Notes: a model not told the origin generated them from the letters alone. Counted from the first letter of the stretch, positions 36,628 through 46,450 are shown. The stretch is 64,000 nt of DNA from Brevibacillus humidisoli (GCF_020923435.1 NZ_CP087263.1:3429970-3493969), one strand, 5' to 3'. A program made the numbers and translations.

Positions 36628-37434
36628 CTACCCAACCGAAACCTTTACCTGGTAACCAGCATGTTTTTTGGTATGAAACACGCCCCCCTCCAGTACCAGG
36701 TACTGTGCTTTGATGCCAAGCAGCCTGCCGTGTACCTCTTCCTGCTTGTCCAGGGAGAGAGAGGTGATCTTGTCCAGCGTCTCCAGCATGGGATAGGTGA
36801 TCTCCACCCACTCGTCTTCCTTGATTTGAAATGGTTTGAACGTTTCCGGGAAGTAGCCGTACACTTCGTCACGAATCTCAAGCAGATCGCGTTCCGCCAC
36901 TTCTCCCTTCAGCATCTTGCGCCAGTTGGTCTTGTCCGGCAGATATTGACTCAGGTGAAACTCCAGTTCGCCAGCCATCCGCCGCGTCGGCAGTTCAGCG
37001 ATCGGAATAGCCCGAATCGCCCCCTGGTCTACCCAGCGTTTCAACTGATTGTGTTTGCGGGTGAGTCCAACTTTTACGTCACTGGATAAGGCCAGGTAGA
37101 CGTAATGGGGAATCATGCAGTATGTTTCTCCAAAGCTCTCATCTCGACAGGTCCCTTGATCAAAGTGGCACTCGTGTGGTTTGACGATACACAGATCATT
37201 CTCCGGCAGTCTGGTAAAACAGGGGTAGCAGTATCCACTGTTAAACGTTTTGTTTGTCCGCCGCCCACAAGCGATACAGTTCTTCTGCCCGAGAAACGAA
37301 AGGGTAACATGATTGCCCATCCACTCGTTTAACGGCAGCTTTTCCCCATCTAGCTGCAGATAATAATCGACTGGTTGATCCTTCCCATGATAACTGTGGA
37401 CCAACCCACGCAGCGTGCCCTGAAGTTCTACCAC
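36628..37434 (-). CDS. DUF2797 family protein
   Basis: A 268-aa protein with a cysteine-rich centre (NCIACGRRTNKTFNSGYCYPCF, given in part: CIACGRRTNKTFNSGYC) and a downstream VYLALSSDVKVGLTRKHN that resembles a GIY-YIG-like core of DUF2797 proteins. It probably binds zinc and possibly nucleic acid; no function is proven. GTG at 37434 follows AAAGGGGAG at eight bases; the track of open frame to 37602 lacks a site. Confidence 0.78.
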   Translation of the reverse strand: MVELQGTLRGLVHSYHGKDQPVDYYLQLDGEKLPLNEWMGNHVTLSFLGQKNCIACGRRTNKTFNSGYCYPCFTRLPENDLCIVKPHECHFDQGTCRDESFGETYCMIPHYVYLALSSDVKVGLTRKHNQLKRWVDQGAIRAIPIAELPTRRMAGELEFHLSQYLPDKTNWRKMLKGEVAERDLLEIRDEVYGYFPETFKPFQIKEDEWVEITYPMLETLDKITSLSLDKQEEVHGRLLGIKAQYLVLEGGVFHTKKHAGYQVKVSVG

Positions 37435-37621
37435 GCTGGTTTCTCCCCTTTCATTGCTTTTTTGTTTCCATTTTACCACAGAGTCAATCTGCTTCCGCCC
37501 AACCGGACTGGCAGATATTGCGGCTTGTCCTACGCAGATTGACAGCATGTTTTTGCGGATAGCGGTGAACCTATAAGCAGCGGCGTCAGACAGACGTTCC
37601 AACAGAAAGGAGCTGGTTGGC

Positions 37622-38317
37622 TTGCACCGCTGGTGGGTATGCTGTGTTCTTGTCGCCGCCGTTTGGCTTATGCCTTTATCCAGTCTTGGTAAAACCGCGT
37701 TTGACGAGCCGATTCATCGGATCGACACACAAAAAAAGATCGTGGCGCTCACGTTTGATGATGGCCCCGACCCTACCTATACCCCGCTGATTCTGGAAAC
37801 GCTGCACAAAAACGGTGTTCCGGCAACGTTTTTTGTCCTGGGTTCTCAAGTAGACAAATATCCCTCGATCCTCCAATGGATGCGAAAAGCGGGACATGAG
37901 ATCGGAAATCACGGATATGAGCACCATGACCTCAATAAACTGACCGAACAACAAGTGTATGATGAAATCAAACGTACCGAACGGGCGGTACTGCAGAAGG
38001 CAGGCGTGTTTACCCAATACTACCGTCCACCCGGCGGAGTGATTACCCATGATGTGCGAAATGCCGTTCAGTCGTCCGGTTACGACATGATTTACTGGTC
38101 GGTTGATCCACGCGACTGGTCACTCAAACGGACGGCGTCCGTCATCATCAATAGTGTCAAGCAAAACGTCACGCCCGGCGACATCGTCCTGTTCCACGAT
38201 GGAGGCTTAAATCAAAAGCAGACACTGGCAGCTTTGCAGCAGTTGATCACGGATCTGCGTTCTCAAGGGTACAAGTTTGTCACCATCAGCCAGCTGCTGA
38301 GTGAAGCGTCCAATTGA
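37622..38317 (+). CDS. Secreted polysaccharide deacetylase (NodB domain)
   Basis: A 231-aa protein with a signal peptide (about 1-24) and a NodB deacetylase domain (about 35-225). Metal and catalytic motifs are complete: TFDDGPDP, H-x3-H in GNHGYEHHD, RPPGG, and late FHDGG. It is likely a peptidoglycan or chitooligosaccharide N-deacetylase outside the membrane, PdaA/PdaB-like. TTG at 37622 follows AAAGGAG. It is divergent from DUF2797 and ends five bases from the converging ABC ATPase. Confidence 0.88.
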   Translation: MHRWWVCCVLVAAVWLMPLSSLGKTAFDEPIHRIDTQKKIVALTFDDGPDPTYTPLILETLHKNGVPATFFVLGSQVDKYPSILQWMRKAGHEIGNHGYEHHDLNKLTEQQVYDEIKRTERAVLQKAGVFTQYYRPPGGVITHDVRNAVQSSGYDMIYWSVDPRDWSLKRTASVIINSVKQNVTPGDIVLFHDGGLNQKQTLAALQQLITDLRSQGYKFVTISQLLSEASN

Positions 38318-38322
38318 ACAGT

Positions 38323-39051
38323 CTAGCCAACGGTATTGCGAAGAAACGTGCGTAAGCGTTCGTTTTGTGGGTTGACCAGCAGATCTTGCGGTGTCCCATC
38401 TTCGGCGATGACACCCTGATCCATAAAGATGACCCGATCACTGACCTCCCGGGCAAATCCCATCTCGTGGGTGACGACGACCATGGTCATCCCTTCACCA
38501 GCCAAGTCTTTCATCACGGCCAGCACCTCGCCGACAAGTTCCGGATCGAGTGCGGAGGTCGGCTCATCAAACAGCATGATTTTGGGATTCATCGCCAGTG
38601 CACGGGCGATTGCGACGCGCTGCATCTGCCCGCCGGAGAGACGTTCCGGGTAGACGTCGGCTTTGTCAGCCAGTCCCACTTTTTGCAGCAGTTCCATCCC
38701 CCGTTGGCGCGCCTCTTCCACCGATACCTTTTTGACCTTGACTGGTGCCAACGTGACATTGTCCAGCACCGTCTTGTGCGGGAACAGATTGAACCGCTGA
38801 AACACCATGCCTACTTCTTCGCGAACTTTGTTAATATCAGTGCGGGGGTCGGTGACATCGTAACCATCGATAATGATTTGGCCACTGGTAACCGGCTCCA
38901 ATTGATTGAGACAGCGTAGAAAGGTACTTTTGCCCGAGCCGGATGGACCGATCACACAGACGACTTCCTTTTCGGCGACCTGGGTAGTGATACCCTTGAG
39001 TACCTCTAGTTTGCCATAGCTTTTATGCAGATCGTTCACTTGTATAATCAC
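38323..39051 (-). CDS. Polar amino acid ABC transporter ATPase (GlnQ-like), orphan
   Basis: A 242-aa ABC ATPase of the polar amino acid uptake family. Walker [10 protein letters not shown] (about 35-43), signature [15 protein letters not shown], Walker [16 protein letters not shown] (as IMLFDEPTS), and His switch VTHEMGFA. The permease and binding protein that normally accompany it are absent on both sides, so it either serves a distant permease or is a leftover. GTG at 39051 follows GAGGGGG. Confidence 0.9.
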   Translation of the reverse strand: MIIQVNDLHKSYGKLEVLKGITTQVAEKEVVCVIGPSGSGKSTFLRCLNQLEPVTSGQIIIDGYDVTDPRTDINKVREEVGMVFQRFNLFPHKTVLDNVTLAPVKVKKVSVEEARQRGMELLQKVGLADKADVYPERLSGGQMQRVAIARALAMNPKIMLFDEPTSALDPELVGEVLAVMKDLAGEGMTMVVVTHEMGFAREVSDRVIFMDQGVIAEDGTPQDLLVNPQNERLRTFLRNTVG

Positions 39052-39184
39052 GACTGAAGAACCCCCTCTTCATGACGAGTGATAGATATCTGCATTCTAT
39101 TGTAACGAAACCATGGGTAAAAAGCATTCGTTTTCGCGAAATCTGTCTGAAGAGGCGCTTATCTCCGTCCACTCTTCCCGATAC

Positions 39185-39964
39185 TTATTTAGATTGTTTT
39201 TCCCATTCCACCAGATCGCCCTGCTGATAGCGGAACAAGCGGGAGTCATCAGCACTGCCGGTATCGATTAGGGGCTGAGGTTCCCCATCGATCAACCGGG
39301 CGTATTCGCCGTCCACAGCTGTCGCTACGTCGGCCTGGGAGAATTGGCCATTCTCCCAGCGGAAGATCCAGAGATAGCTGGGAATCGTCCCTTGTGAGAC
39401 CGCTAGCAGTTCAGCCCTGCCGTCGCCATCGAGATCTTTTTTCAGCGGCGAGCCTGTCTGCAGATACCGCAACCACTTCCCCTGTTCCGAGTCAAAGCCA
39501 AACACTCTGATTTCCTCATAATGGGAACCGAGGTGACCGCTTAACTCGATTTCGGATCGGCCGTCACCATTTAGATCGGCAGCTTGTACACTGGCTTGGG
39601 CAATCCCGTAATCGGTCACTATCCCCAGATTGTACAGATCAGCTCCGTCCTGCAGATAGGCAATTACTTCTCCTTGTTCCGGTTTGTTCTGGAACTGCGG
39701 ATCGACATAGAGGTGAACAAACACATTCTTTTTGCCCGAAATACGCTGCAGCCCGAAGCTTTTTACTTTTACCAGTTCGACTGGTGCGTCTGTAACAGAT
39801 ATGTCCTCGGGCGGCACAGGCACGAAGGAGAGCGGGACTCGATTGGGTTCATTCTGGTCAGGTGCTGGACTGGGGGATGTGGAGACGTCAGACGGTGCAG
39901 CAGTTTCACTGCAGCCTGCGGCCAAAAAAAGGAGCAGGGCAAGGGACAGCATCCTTTTGCGCAT
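39185..39964 (-). CDS. Lipoprotein with integrin-like/FG-GAP-type repeats
   Basis: A 259-aa lipoprotein: signal peptide with lipobox LFLAAGC (Cys about 18), a Ser/Pro/Asp linker (about 20-45), then beta-rich repeats containing D-x-D-G-D/N-G-x-x-E/A (ADLNGDGRSEIEL, DLDGDGRAELLA) typical of FG-GAP/VCBS calcium-binding propeller blades. Role unknown. It is separate from its neighbours by more than 100 bases on both sides. Confidence 0.77.
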   Translation of the reverse strand: MRKRMLSLALLLFLAAGCSETAAPSDVSTSPSPAPDQNEPNRVPLSFVPVPPEDISVTDAPVELVKVKSFGLQRISGKKNVFVHLYVDPQFQNKPEQGEVIAYLQDGADLYNLGIVTDYGIAQASVQAADLNGDGRSEIELSGHLGSHYEEIRVFGFDSEQGKWLRYLQTGSPLKKDLDGDGRAELLAVSQGTIPSYLWIFRWENGQFSQADVATAVDGEYARLIDGEPQPLIDTGSADDSRLFRYQQGDLVEWEKQSK

Positions 39965-40083
39965 GATTATCCTCTCCGCTGGAAGAATGGTGAAAAGGCT
40001 ATAAGCAGTCGTTTACAACATGTTTCTACATGGTTAGACGGACTGCTTGTTTCGGCGTTTCAGGAAAAGCAACATATAAAAAA

Positions 40084-40104
40084 GGATGAGCAGCTCGCTC
40101 ACCC
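40084..40104 (-). terminator. Terminator of the exporter operon
   Basis: GGGTGAGC pairs with GCTCATCC, loop GAGCT, then TTTTTTATATG on the minus strand. It overlaps the stop codon of the small membrane ORF. Confidence 0.82.
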
Positions 40105-40287
40105 TCTCTTCTGCTCTTTTTGCACGACCTGTGTTGGATCGGGTGTTGCTTCTTCCCCGTCCCACAGTTGTACGGTAAAGAAGCTGATGACGAAAAACAG
40201 GATCCAGATGACTGCCCGCCGATTGATGCACGGTGTCAGCACGAGTGCCACCTGCCTTTCGAGCATCGAGCATGCTGTCCTTAGCAT
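40099..40287 (-). CDS. Small single-pass membrane protein
   Basis: A 62-aa frame with one hydrophobic helix (AVIWILFFVISFFTVQLW, about 25-42) flanked by Arg-rich and acidic ends. ATG at 40287 overlaps the MFS stop by seven bases, suggesting translational coupling, and its stop sits in the operon terminator. An internal Met at position 8 is an alternative start. No family recognised. Confidence 0.5.
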   Translation of the reverse strand: MLRTACSMLERQVALVLTPCINRRAVIWILFFVISFFTVQLWDGEEATPDPTQVVQKEQKRG

Positions 40288-41498
40288 TTCCCGTCTGCGG
40301 TGATGCTATGCCCATCCTCTTCAGCGGCCGCCATGCCGTCGACCTGCTGCGCCGCCCGAGGTGATCGGAACAACAGACAGGAAGCTGCGAAGGCGGCCAG
40401 CATCGCCGCCATCACCCAGAACATCAGCCCCGGCGAGAGATACTCGATCAGGTACCCATTTACGTTGGGGCCGATGATACTGGCGACGCTGAAGTTGATC
40501 CCTGCGATGATCCCGGCTGTCGGCACCATCCCTAGCGGCAGCAGGTCAGCGGCATAAGCCATGCCCAATGAGTAAAAGGAGCCGACGGCAGCGCCTGCCG
40601 CTGCGAGCAAGACCATCATCAGCCAGGTGGAATCGCCCACCAGCGGAAACAGGCTGAACGAGATCGCCCCCACAATGCCGCAACCCATCATCACCTGTCT
40701 CCTGCCCACCCGGTCGCTCAGAGTACCGAGCGGCAGCTGCAGGAACAGACTGCCGACGACAAAAGAAGGCAAGATGATCGAGACCCATTCTGCCGAGACA
40801 CCGGTCCGCAGTGCGTATACGGGGAAGTTGCCGTTGAGCGAGGCTTCCATGTATCCGTACAGAAAGGGCGGGAGCAGAGCCAGCCAGGCCAGGCGAGTGA
40901 CCACAACGTACCTGTTCTGCCGTTTCTCTCCTGTCATCGCGATCGGCTGCGGATGGGCGTTGGGGAGGCGGGCAATCATCACGAACGCTACCAGATAGAG
41001 CAAACTGACGGCGAAAAACGGTGCCCATCTTCCGATCCCCAGCAGGTTAATGCCAAGCGGACCGATGCTAAACCCCACGCCATAGGCCAATCCGTACAAC
41101 GAGATGTCCCGTCCCCGCCGCTCCGGGGGCGATACTTCTGTAATCCACAACTGGCTGGCATAATGAAGGCCTGAATCCCCGATCCCCATCACCAGCCGCA
41201 GCAGAAACCAGATGATCAGTCCATCAAAAAACGGGAGCAGCAGCGTGCTGACCGTCACCAGCACCAAACCAAACACGATAAGCGACCGGTACCCCCACCG
41301 GCGCAATGGCGCCTCCCACCACGGAGCGACCAATAAAATCCCGATGTACATGGCGGCTGCATTCAACCCGTTGGCTACTGATGAAACCCCTTGTTCCTCC
41401 AGCAGGATGGCCAACAGAGGCAGCGTTAGCCCCTGATTGGCCCCGGCAACCGCAACCACCACAATCAATGTCCATATCGTAAACCGTGAAGAAGGCAT
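40281..41498 (-). CDS. MFS transporter (12 TM)
   Basis: A 405-aa major facilitator protein with about 12 helices and the loop motif LGTLSDRVGRRQVMM in the second half (near residue 250). N-terminal WTLIVVVAVAGANQGLTLPL is typical of drug/sugar-type exporters. Substrate unknown. ATG at 41498 has AAAGGAG 11 bases upstream; an in-frame start at 41555 would overlap the ABC gene and lacks a site. It follows a heterodimeric ABC exporter by 53 bases, so the three are probably cotranscribed. Confidence 0.83.
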   Translation of the reverse strand: MPSSRFTIWTLIVVVAVAGANQGLTLPLLAILLEEQGVSSVANGLNAAAMYIGILLVAPWWEAPLRRWGYRSLIVFGLVLVTVSTLLLPFFDGLIIWFLLRLVMGIGDSGLHYASQLWITEVSPPERRGRDISLYGLAYGVGFSIGPLGINLLGIGRWAPFFAVSLLYLVAFVMIARLPNAHPQPIAMTGEKRQNRYVVVTRLAWLALLPPFLYGYMEASLNGNFPVYALRTGVSAEWVSIILPSFVVGSLFLQLPLGTLSDRVGRRQVMMGCGIVGAISFSLFPLVGDSTWLMMVLLAAAGAAVGSFYSLGMAYAADLLPLGMVPTAGIIAGINFSVASIIGPNVNGYLIEYLSPGLMFWVMAAMLAAFAASCLLFRSPRAAQQVDGMAAAEEDGHSITADGKC

Positions 41499-41551
41499 TG
41501 CTCTGTATACTCCTTTCCACTCCCATCGTACAGCCTTCCCCCGGGCGGATG

Positions 41552-43660
41552 TCAAATGGTTGTTCCTGTCTCCGCCTCGGCGGAAACGACGGGGGTTCTC
41601 CCCTGCTGCAGCAGGTACATTTTATGGTAGAGTCCCTCCAACTCCATCAACTGCTCATGTGTGCCGCGTTCCACGATCTCTCCGCGTGACAAGACGAGAA
41701 TCAGGTCGGCATGCTGGATGGTTGACAATCGGTGGGCAATCATAAAAGTAGTCCTGCCGCTTGACAGCACATGCAGCGCTTTTTGGATGGTCGACTCCGT
41801 CTCGCTGTCAATCGATGCGGTCGCTTCATCCAGAATCAGTATCGCAGGATCGGCAGCCAAGGCCCTGGCAAATGAGAGCAGTTGCCGCTGTCCGGCTGAG
41901 AGAGTGGCCCCCCGCTCTACTACCTGTTCCGCATACTGTGCCGGCAGGCGCGTGATAAAGTCATGTGCCCGCACCGCTTTTGCTGCCTCTACGACACGCT
42001 GTTCGCTGATCGTCTGGTCATACAAACGGATGTTGAATCGGATATCACCAGCGAACAGAAACGGATCCTGCAAGACCAACCCTACGTGACGACGCAAGGC
42101 TTTCGGATCGATCTCGTCAACGTTCACGCCGTCTATGGTGATCGTCCCTTTTGTCAATGGATAGAAGCCGAGCAGCAGGTTCATCAGCGAACTTTTTCCC
42201 GAGCCGGTGTGGCCGACTAAGGCAACCGTCTGACCAGGCTCAACCGTAAACGATACGTCTTTTAAGACGTACTCCTCTCCCTGATAGGCGAACCAGAGAT
42301 TCTCTACCTCTACTCTGCCTGCGGGGCGCCTGATTTCCTGTTTTCCCCCAGCCTCCATCTCTGGAGTGTCCTGCAGTTCAAACACTCTACCGGCCGCTGT
42401 CACCGCCTGCTGCAGTTGAGAGAGCCGATCCATGATCATGTTGACCGGTTCGAAAAACCGGCTGAGATAGTCGACGAAGGCGTACAAAATCCCGAACGAG
42501 ATCAGCCCCCCCTGCAGGGCATGGGAACCAAAGTACCAAATAACCAAGGTGAGGGCCAGTTTTTCCAGCAGATCGACAGCAGGCCGCAGCAGCAGGGCTC
42601 GCAGATGGGTTTCCCGCATCCGTCCTTTGTAGTACTCCTCATTCAGACCGGCAAACTCCTCTTGTACACGCCTTTCTTGACGAAATGCCTGTACAACGGT
42701 CATGTTTTGCACCATTTCGTTAATCGTCGCATTCATCTCACTCAGGCGCTGGCGAACCGTCGCATAAACCCGGGAACTGTAGCGCCGGTATACGATCACC
42801 AACAGCAGCAGAAACGGGATCAAAATGCAATAGAGCAGAGCCAGTTCAGGCTGTAGGATAAACAAGGCAACCAGAATGCCCAGCAGATAGACGCCGTTCT
42901 GCACGAACGTAGCCAGCACGCTCACATACAACTCCCGCACCGCTTCCGTATCGTTGCTGACGCGAGAAACCAGTGAGCCGATCGGCGTCCGGTCAAAGAA
43001 CGATACAGGCAGCTTCTGCAGATGACGAAACAGATCGATCCGCATCTGCTGGATGATTCGCTGTGCCGTGGTCTGCAGGGACAGCAGCTGAACATAGTTC
43101 AAACCGGCAGATACAATAATCAAAACGGCGTATGCGCCGACTAACCATAGCAGTGGTGATACGTCATGTTGATAAAGCGACTTTACCTCATCGGCGGTCA
43201 GCTGGAGCACCTCTACTGACTGCGTCTGGTCTCCCCGGCTGATCGTCAGCTGGTAGCGGCCACGTCCTTGGTCAGTCGCATCCAATGGAGTAAACGTCCG
43301 TGCACCTTCCATTTCGATCGGGCTGAAAGCGAGGTAATAGTCCGTTCCCTCGCTGATAATCTGGCTCTCCTCTCCCCGGGAGATACCACCTCCTGGAGGA
43401 AGCCAATCCTCGCGCACCAGATAGGAATCAGCAATCCTGCTGTAACGGAGCTGCTCTCCTGATGCAGTGGGAACCGCGTCGTAACGGTACCATTCTTTCT
43501 GAACACTTAAGATATGATCATCAATCGCCACCTTGGCGATAAAGGGACCGGAGAGTTCCGCAGCCGTTGCCAGAATCAGCAGCAGCAGAGCCAGCCAGAT
43601 CCGCTTCTGAAACGGTTTGGCATAGTTGACCAGCCGCTTGATCACGCTCGGTTGCTTCAT
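41552..43660 (-). CDS. ABC exporter half-transporter, BmrD/YheH-like
   Basis: A 702-aa fused permease-ATPase. The membrane domain has six helices; a long extra loop of about 150 residues sits between helix 1 and helix 2 (around 60-200), as in the larger subunit of BmrC/BmrD-type exporters. ATPase: Walker A GHTGSGKSS, signature LSAGQRQLLSFARAL, Walker B ILILDEATAS with the catalytic Glu intact. The overlap of four bases with its partner shows tight coupling. Multidrug export is the usual role. Confidence 0.88.
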   Translation of the reverse strand: MKQPSVIKRLVNYAKPFQKRIWLALLLLILATAAELSGPFIAKVAIDDHILSVQKEWYRYDAVPTASGEQLRYSRIADSYLVREDWLPPGGGISRGEESQIISEGTDYYLAFSPIEMEGARTFTPLDATDQGRGRYQLTISRGDQTQSVEVLQLTADEVKSLYQHDVSPLLWLVGAYAVLIIVSAGLNYVQLLSLQTTAQRIIQQMRIDLFRHLQKLPVSFFDRTPIGSLVSRVSNDTEAVRELYVSVLATFVQNGVYLLGILVALFILQPELALLYCILIPFLLLLVIVYRRYSSRVYATVRQRLSEMNATINEMVQNMTVVQAFRQERRVQEEFAGLNEEYYKGRMRETHLRALLLRPAVDLLEKLALTLVIWYFGSHALQGGLISFGILYAFVDYLSRFFEPVNMIMDRLSQLQQAVTAAGRVFELQDTPEMEAGGKQEIRRPAGRVEVENLWFAYQGEEYVLKDVSFTVEPGQTVALVGHTGSGKSSLMNLLLGFYPLTKGTITIDGVNVDEIDPKALRRHVGLVLQDPFLFAGDIRFNIRLYDQTISEQRVVEAAKAVRAHDFITRLPAQYAEQVVERGATLSAGQRQLLSFARALAADPAILILDEATASIDSETESTIQKALHVLSSGRTTFMIAHRLSTIQHADLILVLSRGEIVERGTHEQLMELEGLYHKMYLLQQGRTPVVSAEAETGTTI

Positions 43661-45420
43661 CGCTTGCCTCCTCCCTGTGCGCCTTCAATCAGCTGCTCCA
43701 ACTGCTGACGCCGGTATTGTTCGGCATACCAGCCGTTTCGTGCCATCAACTGATCATGCGTCCCCCGTTCGACGATTTTCCCTTCATCAAGGACGAGGAT
43801 CTGGTCGGCATGCTGTACCGCCGACAGGCGATGAGCGGCGATCAACGTCGTTTTCCCCGCTCTCTGCTGACGCAGATGGCGGAGGATGTTTTCTTCTGTA
43901 CGTGCATCCACCGCTGACAGTGAGTCGTCGAGGATCAACACGGGTGCATCCGCAAGCAGCGCTCGGGCAATCGAGATACGCTGCTTCTGACCACCTGAGA
44001 GCATCACGCCCTTCTCTCCCACCAGTGTCTCAAGTCCGTTCGGCAGGTGAGCGATATCGTCCATCATCTCGGCCAGGCGAAGGGCGTTTACGATCTCCTG
44101 TTCGTCAGCCTGCGGATTGCCAAAGGCAACGTTTTCCTGGATCGTCCGCGAGAACAACAGATGCTCCTGCGGGACATAGGCGATCATCTGCCGCAGAGCA
44201 GACAAACGGTATCTCTCAATCGGCACCCCGGACAGATAGAACGTGTCCTCCGGTACCGGATACTGATGCAGCAGCAAGCGGCAGAGGGTCGTTTTGCCGC
44301 TTCCGGTACGCCCGACAACACCAAGAGTCTCACCCTGCTTCAGCCGAAAGGAGATATCAGTCAGGGCAGGCTGTTCACTGCCCGGATAACGAAAGCTCAG
44401 ATTGACTGCTTCCACATCGCCCGGCTCCACCGTATCCCGCGCATTCGGGGTCTCTGTCACATCTGCTTCTTCTGCGAAGACTTCCTGCAATCGTTTAAGG
44501 GAGGCGCTCCCCCGCTGGATGATGTTCATCAAGAAGCCAAATGCGAACATCGGCCAGATCAACAAGCCGAGGTACAGGTTAAAGGCAACCAGATCGCCCA
44601 GTGAGATCTCTCCGTTGAAGACAAGCAGAGAGCCGTACCCCAGGCCGATCAGAAAGCTGAAGTTGATAATGACCGAGATGGTCGGGTCAAACAAAGCATC
44701 CACCCGGGCCACGGCTACGTTGCGGCGCAGAGTATGCTCACTCACCTGACGGAACGCTTCCACATCTTTCTCTTCCTGTACGAAGGCACGCAGCACACGC
44801 AAGCCGGAAAAAGACTCCTGCACGTGATCGTTCATCCGCCCGAACGCTTCCTGAGCGAGATAAAAGCGTTCATGCAGCAGTCTCCCATAGTAAGCGGTAG
44901 CCCAAGCGAGAAACGGCATTGGCAAAAGCGCGGCCAAGGTGAGCTTCCAATCAATCGTCACCAGCATCGTCGTCAGGGCCAGCAGTGTCATAAACAGCGA
45001 ATCGACCAGCGTCAGCACCCCTTCTCCCGCAGTCAGCTCAATCGCCGGAATGTCATTGGTCGCAATCGCCATCACATCGCCGGTGCGCCGTCGCTGATAA
45101 AAGGACGGGGTCATCCGCGTGAGGTGGGCAAAATACCGCTGACGAAGCAGTTTTTCAAGCGTCAACGAGCCGCCAAACAACAGATGGCGCCAGAGAAAAC
45201 GGAGCACGTAAAACAGCAGTCCCAGACCAATCAGGATCGCCAATATCTCCATCAGTTTCGCCTGGGTCATGGTGCCCATCCGCATATGATCGACAGCACC
45301 GCCGATCAGACGAGGCGGGACCAGCATCAATACGTTGATGATCAACAGCATCAGAATGCCAAGTGTGTATCTCTTCCAATACCTGCGGAAAAACCAGGTT
45401 AGTTGGCGAAAGGTGTACAT
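43657..45420 (-). CDS. ABC exporter half-transporter, BmrC/YheI-like
   Basis: A 587-aa fused permease-ATPase. Six membrane helices (about 15-320), then Walker A GRTGSGKTT, signature LSGGQKQRISIARAL, and Walker B LILDDSLSA, in which Asp replaces the catalytic Glu. That degenerate site is the hallmark of one subunit of heterodimeric exporters; the partner has the Glu. ATG at 45420 has GAGGAGG 11 bases upstream; the open frame to 45471 lacks a site. Confidence 0.88.
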   Translation of the reverse strand: MYTFRQLTWFFRRYWKRYTLGILMLLIINVLMLVPPRLIGGAVDHMRMGTMTQAKLMEILAILIGLGLLFYVLRFLWRHLLFGGSLTLEKLLRQRYFAHLTRMTPSFYQRRRTGDVMAIATNDIPAIELTAGEGVLTLVDSLFMTLLALTTMLVTIDWKLTLAALLPMPFLAWATAYYGRLLHERFYLAQEAFGRMNDHVQESFSGLRVLRAFVQEEKDVEAFRQVSEHTLRRNVAVARVDALFDPTISVIINFSFLIGLGYGSLLVFNGEISLGDLVAFNLYLGLLIWPMFAFGFLMNIIQRGSASLKRLQEVFAEEADVTETPNARDTVEPGDVEAVNLSFRYPGSEQPALTDISFRLKQGETLGVVGRTGSGKTTLCRLLLHQYPVPEDTFYLSGVPIERYRLSALRQMIAYVPQEHLLFSRTIQENVAFGNPQADEQEIVNALRLAEMMDDIAHLPNGLETLVGEKGVMLSGGQKQRISIARALLADAPVLILDDSLSAVDARTEENILRHLRQQRAGKTTLIAAHRLSAVQHADQILVLDEGKIVERGTHDQLMARNGWYAEQYRRQQLEQLIEGAQGGGKR

Positions 45421-45515
45421 GTTTAACCGTTCCTCCTCTACCATACAAAAAACGCAACACGGGTTGTTCAACTGTTCATGCGCTCTATAACATTACTTAT
45501 TTATGAAGGAAAAAG

Positions 45516-45533
45516 GGGATGCTGACGCATCCC
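45516..45533 (-). terminator. Terminator of the GNAT gene
   Basis: GGGATGC pairs with GCATCCC around a 4-base loop, followed by CCTTTTTCCTT on the minus strand. Confidence 0.82.
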
Positions 45534-45577
45534 ATCGCTCGAAGCTTACTCCATCGTAGTGGAGGGAAAATTTTTTG

Positions 45578-46144
45578 TCAATTGAGATTTTTCCCCCGTA
45601 TTTCCAACCATTCCTCGGCAAGGATGGCGTACATCGAATGATCTACATATCGGTTATAAAGCAGCTGGTTTTGGCGAAAAATTCCTTCCAGGCGAAATCC
45701 CAATCGTTCCGGGATTGCCCTGCTTTTCTGGTTCTCTACCGCTGCAGCAATCTGCACCCTGTTTAACTGCCATTCGCCGAACACCAGATGATCCAGGTAA
45801 GCTCTCACAGAAGCGGTCATCAACCCCATACCCTGAGCATCGGCAGCCAGCCAGTAGCCGAGCGTAGTTTTGCGATCGGCCCAGTTAATCCCATGGACGG
45901 AGATGGTTCCGACGAGCTTGTCGGCAAGCCTGATCCCGAAGGTCAATCCCTGGTTTTGCTCACGCCCAGAGATGGTTGTCTTGATAAAGGCTGCGGAATC
46001 ATCCACTGATGCCGTGTCGTCAACCCATGGCAACCACTGTCGCAGATGGGTGCGATTGGCGTCGATGACCGCAAAAACCTCAGCGGCATCAGTCAGTTCC
46101 AGCCGCCGCAGGGAAGCATTCGCAGATAGAGCGATCTCCTCCAT
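45578..46144 (-). CDS. GNAT family N-acetyltransferase (RimJ/RimL type)
   Basis: A 188-aa acetyltransferase. Typical RimL features: LRRLELTDAAEVFAVID at the start, QWLPWVD, the acetyl-CoA-binding loop YWLAADAQGMGLMTASVRA (given in part: AQGMGLMTASVRA) and NRVQIAAAVENQKSRAIPERLGF. It modifies a protein N-terminus or an amine of unknown identity. ATG at 46144 follows GGGAGG at ten bases; the longer frame from 46204 lacks a site. Confidence 0.87.
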   Translation of the reverse strand: MEEIALSANASLRRLELTDAAEVFAVIDANRTHLRQWLPWVDDTASVDDSAAFIKTTISGREQNQGLTFGIRLADKLVGTISVHGINWADRKTTLGYWLAADAQGMGLMTASVRAYLDHLVFGEWQLNRVQIAAAVENQKSRAIPERLGFRLEGIFRQNQLLYNRYVDHSMYAILAEEWLEIRGKNLN

Positions 46145-46252
46145 ACATATTTTTCCTCCCATACAGTGTTGATTAAATCTAGCATATTCCCCTTCTTGCA
46201 GCAAGATAAAAAATGCGTAAAATGGAAAAGGTTATGACACCGTGATGAAACT

Positions 46253-46450
46253 ATGCAGTTCAGGGTATTTTTTGCCCTTGTTTTATCCTTCGTCCATGCA
46301 CCAGTTATCGCTATCCCTTTCATCTGTATGCTTCCGTTCAGCTATTATTTGTTGTTCAGTTCCGGACTGCTCTGGTACGCGGGAAGTTGTTTGCTTTATG
46401 CGTTGTCTGCCTATCTGAAGCACAAAGGAACCAAACATCTCATCCTGTAG
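46253..46450 (+). CDS. Possible small membrane protein
   Basis: A 65-aa frame with two hydrophobic stretches (about 3-30 and 34-55) and a basic end. A promoter-like TTGCAG - 16 bases - TAAAAT lies about 30-60 bases upstream. The ribosome site is weak, so the call is tentative; no family recognised. Confidence 0.38.
   Translation: MQFRVFFALVLSFVHAPVIAIPFICMLPFSYYLLFSSGLLWYAGSCLLYALSAYLKHKGTKHLIL

Noticed and set aside
45421-45471. N-terminal extension of the ABC exporter (start TTG 45471)
   Set aside because: The extension has no ribosome site and is rich in Cys; GAGGAGG points to ATG 45420. A BmrB-like leader was considered but no matching attenuator hairpin is visible.
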